DNA from: Marinifilum caeruleilacunae
GTDB lineage: Bacteria; Bacteroidota; Bacteroidia; Bacteroidales; Marinifilaceae
Assembly: GCF_013141825.1 (NCBI RefSeq)
Contig: NZ_RZNH01000003.1
Coordinates: 1 to 64,000 of the forward strand
Direction: 5' to 3'
Length of the DNA: 64,000 nucleotides
The notes beneath the pieces were generated by a model. It was not told the origin of the DNA. It worked only from the letters and a program-made list of their open reading frames with translations, and did no database searches. The position numbers and the translations under genes were made by a program. How positions within the stretch are numbered: position 1 is the first letter of the stretch; each line of letters starts with the position of its first letter. This document shows, one piece after another, positions 25,549 to 33,273 of the stretch.

Positions 25549-26576
25549 TGAAAAGCGACATGATTAACTTAAGAAAAAGCATATTGGTTATAATTTTTGC
25601 TGTATTTGCTTTATTTAGCCATGCACAATATTTAACTCCCGAATATAGAACAGTATATACTGCCGATGGAGGTAGCCTTCCAAATAATAATGCTGTAGAT
25701 TTTGAACAAGAAGTAAGGAGTTTTACAGGCGATGGATTTGCGGTTTACATAGAACCTTCCAAGCTTAAGCCATTACCTTCACCTCAGCAAACAAGTACGC
25801 AAATTCCACTTTATGAACTTCGTGTAAATGATCAGGTTATTTTAAGGGTATCTGTTTTAGACAGAACACTTGTTTTAGAACGATACTGGTCAGCCAACAG
25901 CTTTATTCACTATCCTCTGTTCGATGAGTTATTTGTTTTTCCTGAACAGAATGGCGAGGCAGGTATGTTTTATGATGTTACCCTATATTTTACAGCCAGT
26001 TTTATTTGGGTAGAAACCAAGAAACACAACTCGGAGGAGTCAATTTTTGTGAAACACTCGCCCTTGTTTTGGGGGCTGAACTTTGGAAGGAACTCTTACA
26101 TGAGTAACTTCTTAAATCGAGATAGAGCAAGTATACATTTTTTTACAGACCCTGCCTGGGAAGATGTTAAAATTTATGATTTTGATACTGCCAGTTTGGT
26201 AAATGATATCCAACAACACTTCTGCAAAGGACTTCCTAGAACTGCCGCAGCTGCAAGAATGAAAAGCAGTGTTCTAAACATAGAAAATATTGCTGAAGAA
26301 ACAGCTTCTGAGCAAGATTTGACAGGAAATCCCGGAACTCTAAAAGTTTACCCCAACCCCACCGATGGAGAAGCCTATATCGAATTTCCGAACCCCAAGA
26401 ATACAACTTATCAATTACAGGTGGTACATGCTGGAACATCGAGTGTGGTTTACTCCAACGATCAGGTAAGTGGAAACCGGGTAATCGTAGACCGCAAGTA
26501 CATCCAGTCTTCGGGTCTTTACATTATCATACTAAGAGGTGAGCAAACCTACAAAGCGAAGTTAATTGTGAAATAA
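25548..26576 (+). CDS. T9SS-tagged surface protein, module B
   Basis: 342 residues from the ATG at 25548, which overlaps the preceding stop codon; in-frame ATGs at 25521 and 25560 are alternatives. The signal peptide ends in FSHAQ. Residues 28-250 are less regular than the LamG-like partner in module A, yet DPAWEDVKIYDFDTASL resembles the closing strand of such jelly rolls, so a diverged carbohydrate- or ligand-binding fold is likely. The C-terminal 82 residues are a T9SS type A sorting domain nearly the same as that at 13023-13271. Predicted to be exported through T9SS. Confidence 0.8.
   Translation: MKSDMINLRKSILVIIFAVFALFSHAQYLTPEYRTVYTADGGSLPNNNAVDFEQEVRSFTGDGFAVYIEPSKLKPLPSPQQTSTQIPLYELRVNDQVILRVSVLDRTLVLERYWSANSFIHYPLFDELFVFPEQNGEAGMFYDVTLYFTASFIWVETKKHNSEESIFVKHSPLFWGLNFGRNSYMSNFLNRDRASIHFFTDPAWEDVKIYDFDTASLVNDIQQHFCKGLPRTAAAARMKSSVLNIENIAEETASEQDLTGNPGTLKVYPNPTDGEAYIEFPNPKNTTYQLQVVHAGTSSVVYSNDQVSGNRVIVDRKYIQSSGLYIIILRGEQTYKAKLIVK
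26328..26576. repeat. Near-identical T9SS tag block, module B copy
   Basis: Counterpart of 13023-13271 (offset 13305 bp); only two amino-acid changes are seen over the sorting domain (K/Q in SNDxVSG and I/V in RVIxDRK). Confidence 0.85.
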
Positions 26577-26590
26577 AAGTACGATAGCAT

Positions 26591-26608
26591 GGCGGAATAA
26601 TTTCCGCC
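26591..26608 (+). terminator. Short hairpin after module B
   Basis: GGCGGAA and TTCCGCC flank a TAAT loop 15 bp after the last module B stop. It lacks a T-run, so it is at most a weak or processed terminator. Confidence 0.4.
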
Positions 26609-26633
26609 TGCTTTCAACACATACACAGAGAAA

Positions 26634-27806
26634 ATGAAAATAGTTATTACATTGTTATTAGGAGTTTTGAGTGTTTATAGTGTAAATGCTCAAATTGCTG
26701 TAATTCCATTTGATTTAAAGGATGGAATGATATTTCTAGATGTAAAAGTTAATGATAAAACAGAAGCCAGAACATTTATTTTTGATTCTGGCGCAGTTAC
26801 CGACGTAATAGATAGTACAATTGCAAATCAATTACATTTAAAAGGTGATTATAAACTAGAGGTTTCCGGTGCGAGTGGTAAAAAAGCACATGATGTTATT
26901 TTGAATCAAAAGATAAGACTTCAAAATAACATCGAAATAGACAGCACCCATTTGGTTCTTGCCAACTTAGAAAAACTACGTGCGAAAATCGAGCGTAATT
27001 TTGATGGAATTATGGGCTATAGTTTACTTCGGAAGTACATTACAAAAATTGATTATGAAAATCGGAAATTAGAGTTGTATCATAAAATTCAAAATGTGGA
27101 TACACTTGACTATACAGCGATACCCTTTGTGTTTGATAATGGAATTCCAATACCCCAATTCGATATTTCTTTTACATTAAGAAATGGAGAGTCATTTACG
27201 GGTAAGATTTTATTTGATAGTGGTGCATCCTTAACTCTATTCATAAACACTCCTTATAACATACATCACAATATTATCGGAAAATCTGACAAAAGTTTCA
27301 TATCAACATCCGAAAACATATACGGAGAGACAATTTTTAATAATGTTGCAATTCAATCATTAAATATCTGTGGATATGACTTGGGTGAAATGATTATTCC
27401 GATATCACAAGATAAAAATGGGATCAGTAGTCATAAAGATTACCTGGGTCTCCTGGGAGCAAAAGTGATTAGTAGGTTTCATGTAATTTTAGATTACTCA
27501 TCCTTTACCTTATACTTAAAGCCAAATCGTAAATTCAGTACCCCTTTTGAGTTTCCAACTAGTGGGATAAAACTTAAAATGAAGAATGATTGCATTACTG
27601 TAGATCAGGTGGCGAAGATCAGTCCTGCTTATCAAAAAGGAATTCGAAAAGGAGATCAGTTATTATCAGTTAATAAAGATTTATCGGGTAATATCGATAC
27701 TTACCGAACCCTATTGAAAAAAGAAGGCCAGAAAGTGCACTTAGAAATTCTAAATTCAGAGGGGGAAACAAAAACCATAAGAATTAAATTAGAACGGCTG
27801 TTGTAA
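26634..27806 (+). CDS. Retropepsin-like aspartyl protease with PDZ domain
   Basis: 390 residues with a cleaved signal peptide (ending VNAQ). Two aspartyl protease half-sites are seen: FIFDSGAVTD (Asp51) and ILFDSGASLT (Asp195), each with the D-S/T-G core, as in two-lobed retropepsin-like proteases of Bacteroidota. A PDZ domain (about 310-375, AKISPAYQKGIRKGDQLLSVN) may bind a substrate or C-terminal peptide. Such proteins are widespread and poorly characterised. It lies 57 bp after module B and may be a neighbour only; involvement in processing the secreted proteins is possible but has no direct evidence. Confidence 0.85.
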   Translation: MKIVITLLLGVLSVYSVNAQIAVIPFDLKDGMIFLDVKVNDKTEARTFIFDSGAVTDVIDSTIANQLHLKGDYKLEVSGASGKKAHDVILNQKIRLQNNIEIDSTHLVLANLEKLRAKIERNFDGIMGYSLLRKYITKIDYENRKLELYHKIQNVDTLDYTAIPFVFDNGIPIPQFDISFTLRNGESFTGKILFDSGASLTLFINTPYNIHHNIIGKSDKSFISTSENIYGETIFNNVAIQSLNICGYDLGEMIIPISQDKNGISSHKDYLGLLGAKVISRFHVILDYSSFTLYLKPNRKFSTPFEFPTSGIKLKMKNDCITVDQVAKISPAYQKGIRKGDQLLSVNKDLSGNIDTYRTLLKKEGQKVHLEILNSEGETKTIRIKLERLL

Positions 27807-27928
27807 AGCGCTATCGTTCTTTTCTTTTCAATTATTAGAAGCATAAACACAGGTACATAAAAAGTGAATTTTAATCAAATTCAATAGCCTTAATAATTGC
27901 TTCAAAAATTCTTAACAATCGAATCATT

Positions 27929-29527
27929 ATGAAAATTATAAAAAAGAAGGTTATACTCCTGTTCAGGCTGGCACTTGGCTTTGCAATCTTTCTAAACCTG
28001 GCCTCCTGCACCAAAGCAAAACAAGAATACAAGCGTCCAAATATTTTAGTCGCCATAATGGACGATGCCAGCATGGAACACATTGGAGCCTATGGTTGCC
28101 AATGGGTGAATACACCAAGTATGGATCGACTGGCCACAAACGGTATTCTGTTTTCCAATGCCTATACGCCCAATGCCAAATGCGCACCATCCAGAGCTTC
28201 TATTCTAACGGGGCGCAATTCGTGGCAGTTGGAATCGGCAGCAAATCATTATTGCTACTTCCCCAATAAGTTTAAAACCTATTCTGAAGCCTTGGCCGAA
28301 AAAGGCTATCATGTTGGATATACTGGCAAAGGCTGGGCTCCCGGCGTGGTAGGGAAAGTGAATGGCAAAAAAAGAAAACTTACCGGGAAATCGTATAACA
28401 AGATTAAAAAAAGCCCGCCTACCACATCGATCAACAAAACCGATTATGTGGCAAACTTTATCGAGTTCCTGGATTCCAGAAAAGAAGGAAGCCCCTTCCT
28501 CTTTTGGTTTGGCTCAAAAGAACCACACCGTTCCTACGAATATGGATCGGGAATCAGCAAAGGAGGCAAGAAAAAATCTGATATTGATAGTGTTTACTCT
28601 TTCTGGCCCGACTGCGATACAGTAAGAACCGATTTGCTCGACTATGCATTTGAAATTGAGTATTTCGATACTTGTTTGAACAAAATTATCGATGAATTGG
28701 AAAAAAGGAATGAGTTGGAAAATACACTGATTGTGGTGACTTCGGACAATGGAATGCCTTTCCCCAGGATCAAAGGTCAGGAGTATGAATTTTCAAATCA
28801 TATGCCCTTGATTGTAATGTGGCCAAAAGGAATTAAGAGGCCAGGAAGAAGGATTGACGATTTTATCAGCTTTATTGATCTTGCTCCTACCTTTCTCGAA
28901 TTGGCAGAAATTCCCGAAAGTGAAAGCGGCATGCAAGCCATTACGGGAAAAAGCCTGACATCCATATTTTACTCCAGGAAAGAAGGAGTGATTGATACCC
29001 AAAGAAATCATGTATTAATTGGAAAAGAGAGACATGATGTGGGTCGCCCGCATGATTGGGGATATCCCATTCGGGGAATCCGAAAAGGAGATTACCTCTA
29101 CATTCATAATTTTGAACCTTCGCGTTGGCCTGCTGGAAATCCGGAAACGGGTTACCTGAATTGCGATGGAAGCCCTACAAAAACCATTTGCATCGACACA
29201 AAAGATCGCGACAGCACACAACAATACTGGCAATGGTCGTTTGGAAAAAGAGCTGAATATGAATTGTATGATGTAAAAAATGACCCGGAATGCATGACTA
29301 ACTTGTACAAAGACAGTGCATACCGATCGATTGCCAATCTATTGCAGTCGCAGCTGATTAAAGAATTGACAGAACAGCAAGGCCCACGTATATTGGGACA
29401 CGGAGAGGTGTTCGATACCATAAAATACGCGAAACCTTCGAATCGTAATTTTTACGAAAGATATCAGAACAAGGAAGCGATGGAAGCGGGTTGGGTGAAT
29501 TCCAGTGATTTTCAAAAAATGCCATAA
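27929..29527 (+). CDS. S1-family sulfatase lipoprotein (formylglycine Cys type)
   Basis: 532 residues. Lipobox at Cys27 (NLASC). The alkaline phosphatase-superfamily fold begins [13 protein letters not shown], giving the metal-binding Asp45/Asp46. The sulfatase signature is present as [12 protein letters not shown] with Cys85, Pro87, Ser88 and Arg89; Cys85 would be converted to formylglycine by an anaerobic (radical SAM) maturase not found here. Further marks: [16 protein letters not shown]. The overall layout recalls the heparan N-sulfatase-like branch, but substrate assignment is uncertain. In this locus it may remove sulfate from the same substrate that the GDPDs attack, or act on its own. 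Confidence 0.9.
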   Translation: MKIIKKKVILLFRLALGFAIFLNLASCTKAKQEYKRPNILVAIMDDASMEHIGAYGCQWVNTPSMDRLATNGILFSNAYTPNAKCAPSRASILTGRNSWQLESAANHYCYFPNKFKTYSEALAEKGYHVGYTGKGWAPGVVGKVNGKKRKLTGKSYNKIKKSPPTTSINKTDYVANFIEFLDSRKEGSPFLFWFGSKEPHRSYEYGSGISKGGKKKSDIDSVYSFWPDCDTVRTDLLDYAFEIEYFDTCLNKIIDELEKRNELENTLIVVTSDNGMPFPRIKGQEYEFSNHMPLIVMWPKGIKRPGRRIDDFISFIDLAPTFLELAEIPESESGMQAITGKSLTSIFYSRKEGVIDTQRNHVLIGKERHDVGRPHDWGYPIRGIRKGDYLYIHNFEPSRWPAGNPETGYLNCDGSPTKTICIDTKDRDSTQQYWQWSFGKRAEYELYDVKNDPECMTNLYKDSAYRSIANLLQSQLIKELTEQQGPRILGHGEVFDTIKYAKPSNRNFYERYQNKEAMEAGWVNSSDFQKMP

Positions 29528-29607
29528 AAAGCCAATTGGTTTCCTGTTCACATGAGACAAATCCGCTGCAAGGACCTCAAGCATCTGGACAGGAAAGCAT
29601 TTCCTTT

Positions 29608-29823
29608 CTACTTCTCACTCTTCTGCTTTAGCAAATCCCTTATTTCAGTAAGCAATTCAATGTCTTTTGGGGTAACCACAGTTTGGTCTTTCACATCCTC
29701 CCCTTTTCTTCTGATTCTGTTGATTACTTTCACTACGGCAAAAATAACCAGGGCAATAATGAAAAAATCGAGAGTGACCTGAATAAAGTTGCCATACTTC
29801 AGTTCTACCAGGTCTTGGATTAA
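29608..29823 (-). pseudogene. mscL: MscL C-terminal half, separated from its start by an insertion
   Basis: The minus-strand frame contains LIQDLVELKYGNFIQVTLDF, the second transmembrane helix (FFIIALVIFAVVKVIN) and the cytoplasmic tail ending in LLTEIRDLLKQKSEK with a TAG stop at 29608-29610. This is the C-terminal half of a large-conductance mechanosensitive channel. Removing 29824-30087 and one TAA copy joins it in frame to the N-terminal half at 30088-30303 to give a 142-residue MscL of normal length. Confidence 0.85.
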
Positions 29824-30090
29824 CCTGAGTTCGAATAAAAATATCGGTCACAGAAAATCATATTTATTCGGGATTTGCATTAAAAAATCAGAAAGAATAC
29901 CGGGGTATTTTGAGGAGTTTTTAATGTAAAGATTGGATGAAGATGATTTTTAAAAGAATTTACCTGCTTTTGGCATAAATTTCCTCAATTTCTCTCGAAA
30001 TATCCCGATATTACTTCGAGTATTTGAGAAAATTTCTACTCAAAACCAGAACAAACTGTGACAATATTTTTAATCGAACTCAGGTTATAA
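29821..30090. mobile_element. 264-bp MITE-like element inserted in mscL
   Basis: The element spans about 29824-30087. Its ends are imperfect inverted repeats of 32-33 bp starting TAACCTGAGTTCGA (left, from 29821) and matching the reverse complement of 30056-30087, with about three differences including one indel. A TAA trinucleotide on each side (29821-29823, 30088-30090) is a probable target duplication, because taking out the element plus one TAA restores the mscL frame. The inner part has no gene and has a second, weaker inverted similarity (CGGGGTATTTTGAGG against CGGGATATTTCGAGA on the other strand). Confidence 0.75.
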
Positions 30091-30303
30091 TTTTCCATCG
30101 GCATTGAGCTGTTTTTCTTGCAAAACAATGCTTAAACCTTGCAGGTTCACCTTACCAACGATGACACTAAAAACAGGCATCAATATATCATTCACAATTG
30201 ACGATACAATTTTATTGAAGGCCACACCAATAATAATACCTATGGCCATATCAAACATATTGCCCTTAATGGCAAATTCTTTGAATTCGTTTATGATCTT
30301 CAT
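30088..30303 (-). pseudogene. mscL: MscL N-terminal half (interrupted gene)
   Basis: From an ATG at 30301-30303 the frame reads [19 protein letters not shown], the first transmembrane helix ([20 protein letters not shown]) and part of the periplasmic loop ([20 protein letters not shown]), then hits TAA inside the inserted element. Without TM2 and the C-terminal helix the product would not form a normal pentameric channel, so the osmotic safety valve from this locus is probably lost. The start 12 bases upstream would be TTG and is less likely. Confidence 0.85.
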
Positions 30304-30451
30304 CCTAAAAAACAATTTGGTTAGAAGCTCAATTAAATCATTTTAAGATAGGAAGATATTTTTAGAATTGTGCATTTGCGTTCAGGGCAAATCACATCAC
30401 AAAAAGGCAAGCTCAATGAGAACCTGCCCTGTTCCTATGCTGTTTATGGCT

Positions 30452-31516
30452 TTAATCGAAAGAATAAGCCAAAGAGAATACATTGGAGTATCGGGCAATG
30501 GACTGATCGCCCACATCGGTTAATGCATAATCGAGGCGGAAGTTTTTGTAATTGATGCCAAGGCCTAAGTTGGGCTGAAAAGTCCAGCTTTTGCTATTGT
30601 CGAAATCTGTTTCTTCCTGGAAGTTGTTGACACCCGCTCGCAGGAAAATAAACTTTTTAAAGGATGCTTCTATTCCCATGTGTGGATCAATACTGACAGG
30701 ATCGCCTTTTACCAGTACATTTCTTTTGCCATCGAAGGTAAAATCGGCATCGAATTCGGCCAATAAGGCAAATTTATCGGACAGTTGAAACTCTCTGCTT
30801 ACGCCTAAAATTAGTTTCGGCAAAGTCAATTCTGTTGAATTTTCGGGTATTTCGTTTCCGGTAACCGCAAATACTTCTTCGAGCTGATCGGTTTTAAACA
30901 CCCAGGAATTAAAAGTACTTGTGGCATCGCGCAAAAGCGCACCAAATTTCCAGGACGAAGTGCTGTAAGTTGCTGCCAAATCGATACCAAAACCATAAGC
31001 CGAAGCAAAATCGCCAGTATGGCGGTAAATCAATTTCACGTTCCCACCAACATTCAGGCCCTTAATTCCGGTTTTCCTGGCATAGGAAATCAGCAAGGCA
31101 TAATCGGCCGAAGTAAAAGTGGTAATTCTATCGTAACGCAGGTTTCCTTCCTTATCGATCAACTCCAGGGTATTGGGAATATCATCTACTCCAAAACGAA
31201 TTAAGCTAAAAGCAATGGCACTTTCCTTGTTCAGTTTCACCGATAATCCTGCATAATCGTAGGCCGATAAACCACCAAAATACTCGGCATGCATGGCAGC
31301 CACATCGTATTTTTTATCGATTTGAACCAAAGATGCTGGATTCCAATACGCCGCCTCCACATTCGATTGGGATGCAACACTGGCATTTCCCATGGCAAAT
31401 GATCGTGCACCTACACCAATGGAAAGGAACTCGTTACTGTAAGTTGGAGCTGTAGTTTGTGCCATCGACAAACTAAAACATCCCAGTATAAAAAAGAGTG
31501 TGAGTAATACTCGCAT
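30452..31516 (-). CDS. PorV/PorQ-family outer membrane beta-barrel protein
   Basis: 354 residues. Signal peptide ends LSMAQ. The mature start SNEFLSIGVGARSFAMGNASVA, followed by AAYWNPASL, is the hallmark of the PorV/PorQ family in the FadL-like superfamily. Family members shuttle or hold type IX secretion cargo at the outer membrane; this one may serve T9SS or be an orphan paralogue. The C-terminus ends in an aromatic-rich strand (FSLAYSFD). It is upstream of the broken mscL on the same strand with a 148-bp gap in which I see no other gene. It is divergent from pssA. Confidence 0.8.
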   Translation of the reverse strand: MRVLLTLFFILGCFSLSMAQTTAPTYSNEFLSIGVGARSFAMGNASVASQSNVEAAYWNPASLVQIDKKYDVAAMHAEYFGGLSAYDYAGLSVKLNKESAIAFSLIRFGVDDIPNTLELIDKEGNLRYDRITTFTSADYALLISYARKTGIKGLNVGGNVKLIYRHTGDFASAYGFGIDLAATYSTSSWKFGALLRDATSTFNSWVFKTDQLEEVFAVTGNEIPENSTELTLPKLILGVSREFQLSDKFALLAEFDADFTFDGKRNVLVKGDPVSIDPHMGIEASFKKFIFLRAGVNNFQEETDFDNSKSWTFQPNLGLGINYKNFRLDYALTDVGDQSIARYSNVFSLAYSFD

Positions 31517-31606
31517 ATCGTAAAATTCTTGAATGGTAAAAATAATATGCTTTTTTTAATCTGATGCATAATTGCTTTGTAAATAAGCAGAATCGAAAAA
31601 ATCACT

Positions 31607-31614
31607 TATTTTTG
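31607..31614 (+). promoter_or_regulatory. Candidate -7 box for pssA
   Basis: TATTTTTG matches the Bacteroidota -7 consensus TAnnTTTG and lies 26 bp before the pssA start codon. No well-spaced -33 TTTG is seen. Confidence 0.35.
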
Positions 31615-31640
31615 TGATTCCATAAACAAAACAATAATTC

Positions 31641-32384
31641 ATGAGCATTGTAAAACACATCCCCAATACCATTACCTGTTTAAATTTATTTTCTGGCTGT
31701 ACGGCAAGTTTGCTTGCGGTTGAAGGCCATTTGGAGTTGGCTGCTGCATTTGTATTAATTGCTGCTGTATTCGACTTTATGGATGGATTATCTGCCAGGT
31801 TATTGAAGGCTTATTCGCCAATGGGTAAAGAGTTGGATTCTCTTGCTGATATGGTAAGCTTTGGATTTACCCCCGGATTGATTGCTTTAGCTTATTTAAA
31901 ATATGCTGTTTTGGGTGATGTTCATGCCGATTTTAATCCCGCAGAATTGGAGGCATCTCAAATTGCCATCCTATTATCGGCTTTTCTTATTCCTGTTTTT
32001 TCTGGATTGAGGTTGGCTAAATTTAATATCGACACCCGTCAAACTGAATCGTTTATAGGGGTAAACACTCCAACCAATGCGATGTTTTGGGCATCAATTC
32101 CTTTGGTTTTGCACTTTGGCGATTATCCTTTTATTCAGGAATGGCTTAGCAATCCTCTGTATATTATCATTGCAATTGTAATTACATCACTACTATTGGT
32201 TTCTGAAATTCCAATGTTTGCGCTTAAGGTTAAAAACCTGACCTGGAAAGATAATAAAGTGAGATACCTGTTTTTAGCATGCTTAATTCTACTTGCTGTA
32301 TTGGTAAAATGGCTGGTAATTCCGTTGATTATTTTTGTTTACATCCTGTTTTCACTGATTGATAATCTGACAAAGAAAAAATAA
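31641..32384 (+). CDS. pssA: CDP-diacylglycerol-serine O-phosphatidyltransferase
   Basis: Makes phosphatidylserine from CDP-diacylglycerol and serine, the precursor of phosphatidylethanolamine, at the inner membrane. The CDP-alcohol phosphotransferase motif is complete: Asp48-Gly49, Ala52-Arg53, Gly62, Asp66, Asp70 (DGLSAR ... GKELDSLAD). 247 residues with several membrane helices, and a start (IPNTITCLNLFSGC) typical of the Bacteroidota PssA. Single-gene unit ending in a strong terminator shared with the convergent CPBP gene. Confidence 0.92.
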   Translation: MSIVKHIPNTITCLNLFSGCTASLLAVEGHLELAAAFVLIAAVFDFMDGLSARLLKAYSPMGKELDSLADMVSFGFTPGLIALAYLKYAVLGDVHADFNPAELEASQIAILLSAFLIPVFSGLRLAKFNIDTRQTESFIGVNTPTNAMFWASIPLVLHFGDYPFIQEWLSNPLYIIIAIVITSLLLVSEIPMFALKVKNLTWKDNKVRYLFLACLILLAVLVKWLVIPLIIFVYILFSLIDNLTKKK

Positions 32385-32395
32385 AACCCAGTATA

Positions 32396-32440
32396 AACAG
32401 AAAGGCCGCAATTGAATAATTGCGGCCTTTCTGTTTTTAT
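32396..32440. terminator. Bidirectional terminator between pssA and the CPBP gene
   Basis: A perfect 18-bp stem (32396-32413 and 32418-32435, core AAAGGCCGCAATT) with a GAAT loop, T-rich on the right side and A-rich on the left, so it can serve both convergent genes. Confidence 0.85.
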
Positions 32441-33273
32441 AGTTCTGATGCTGGTTTTTGACTAAAATACCTTTCAAAATACAGGTAGCAGGAGTACAAG
32501 ATTACAAGTGCCAGGATAAATATTCCTGTTCTCTCCCATGCATTCAAATCGAAGATTTCAGCATAATTTTCTACTTCCGAAAATTGTAAGGAAACGAAGT
32601 AAGCCAATCCATTATTGATGGCATGGATGAGAATACACAAAATCAGCGATTTGGTTTTCCAGTACAGGTAACCGATGGCTACACCTGCAATAAAAGCAGT
32701 CACTAATTGCCAGGGATTCAAATGCATTAACCCAAAGAAAAATGCCGACCATAAAATGGCTTTCCAGGGATGATAATTTTTCAACAAGCCGTTCAGAACA
32801 ATGCCACGCATCAATATCTCCTCGATAATGGGAGCAGCTACCACAACAGTTAAAAATCCCCAAATACTTGGTTCCAGCATACTTTCGAACATCTCTTTCA
32901 ACAAATCGGGAAGAGGCACCCAGGATGAAATTTCCACATTCAAACTAATGATAGCCAAACACATGATTACAACCACAGGGATAATGGCAAGTGGGAAAGC
33001 CTTCAAATTTAATCTGCTCTCATTTTCCTCCTTGCTTTTCCACCACTTGCGGGTAATTAAAATCAGCACCACAAAAGGGATTGCATAATTCAGCAAGAGG
33101 AAAGGACCTTTACCGATGTCCTCGTATACCAGGCTTATGAGTCCAATTGGAAAACTGTAAGCAATAACTACTAAAACTAAAATCCCAATTATTCCCCAGC
33201 CTTGCTTAATACTTGGGTAAGCATTTTTCTCCACAACAGGCATCTCCTGTTCTTCAATCATTGTATTCTCCAT
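32437..33273 (-). CDS. CPBP-family intramembrane glutamic endopeptidase
   Basis: 278 residues with about eight membrane helices. The three CPBP (Abi/CAAX-like) motifs are intact: EEILMR (Glu151, Glu152, Arg156), FGLMH (Phe180-His184) and HAINN (His217-Asn221). Such proteases cut membrane proteins or peptides; the target is unknown. The start codon follows immediately after the stop of the DUF3857 protein upstream, so the two are almost certainly one operon. Confidence 0.88.
   Translation of the reverse strand: MENTMIEEQEMPVVEKNAYPSIKQGWGIIGILVLVVIAYSFPIGLISLVYEDIGKGPFLLLNYAIPFVVLILITRKWWKSKEENESRLNLKAFPLAIIPVVVIMCLAIISLNVEISSWVPLPDLLKEMFESMLEPSIWGFLTVVVAAPIIEEILMRGIVLNGLLKNYHPWKAILWSAFFFGLMHLNPWQLVTAFIAGVAIGYLYWKTKSLILCILIHAINNGLAYFVSLQFSEVENYAEIFDLNAWERTGIFILALVILYSCYLYFERYFSQKPASEL

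Noticed and set aside
29552-29782. 76-residue plus-strand frame opposite the MscL C-terminus
   Set aside because: It is the antisense shadow of the MscL tail, whose protein sequence is clearly recognisable on the other strand.
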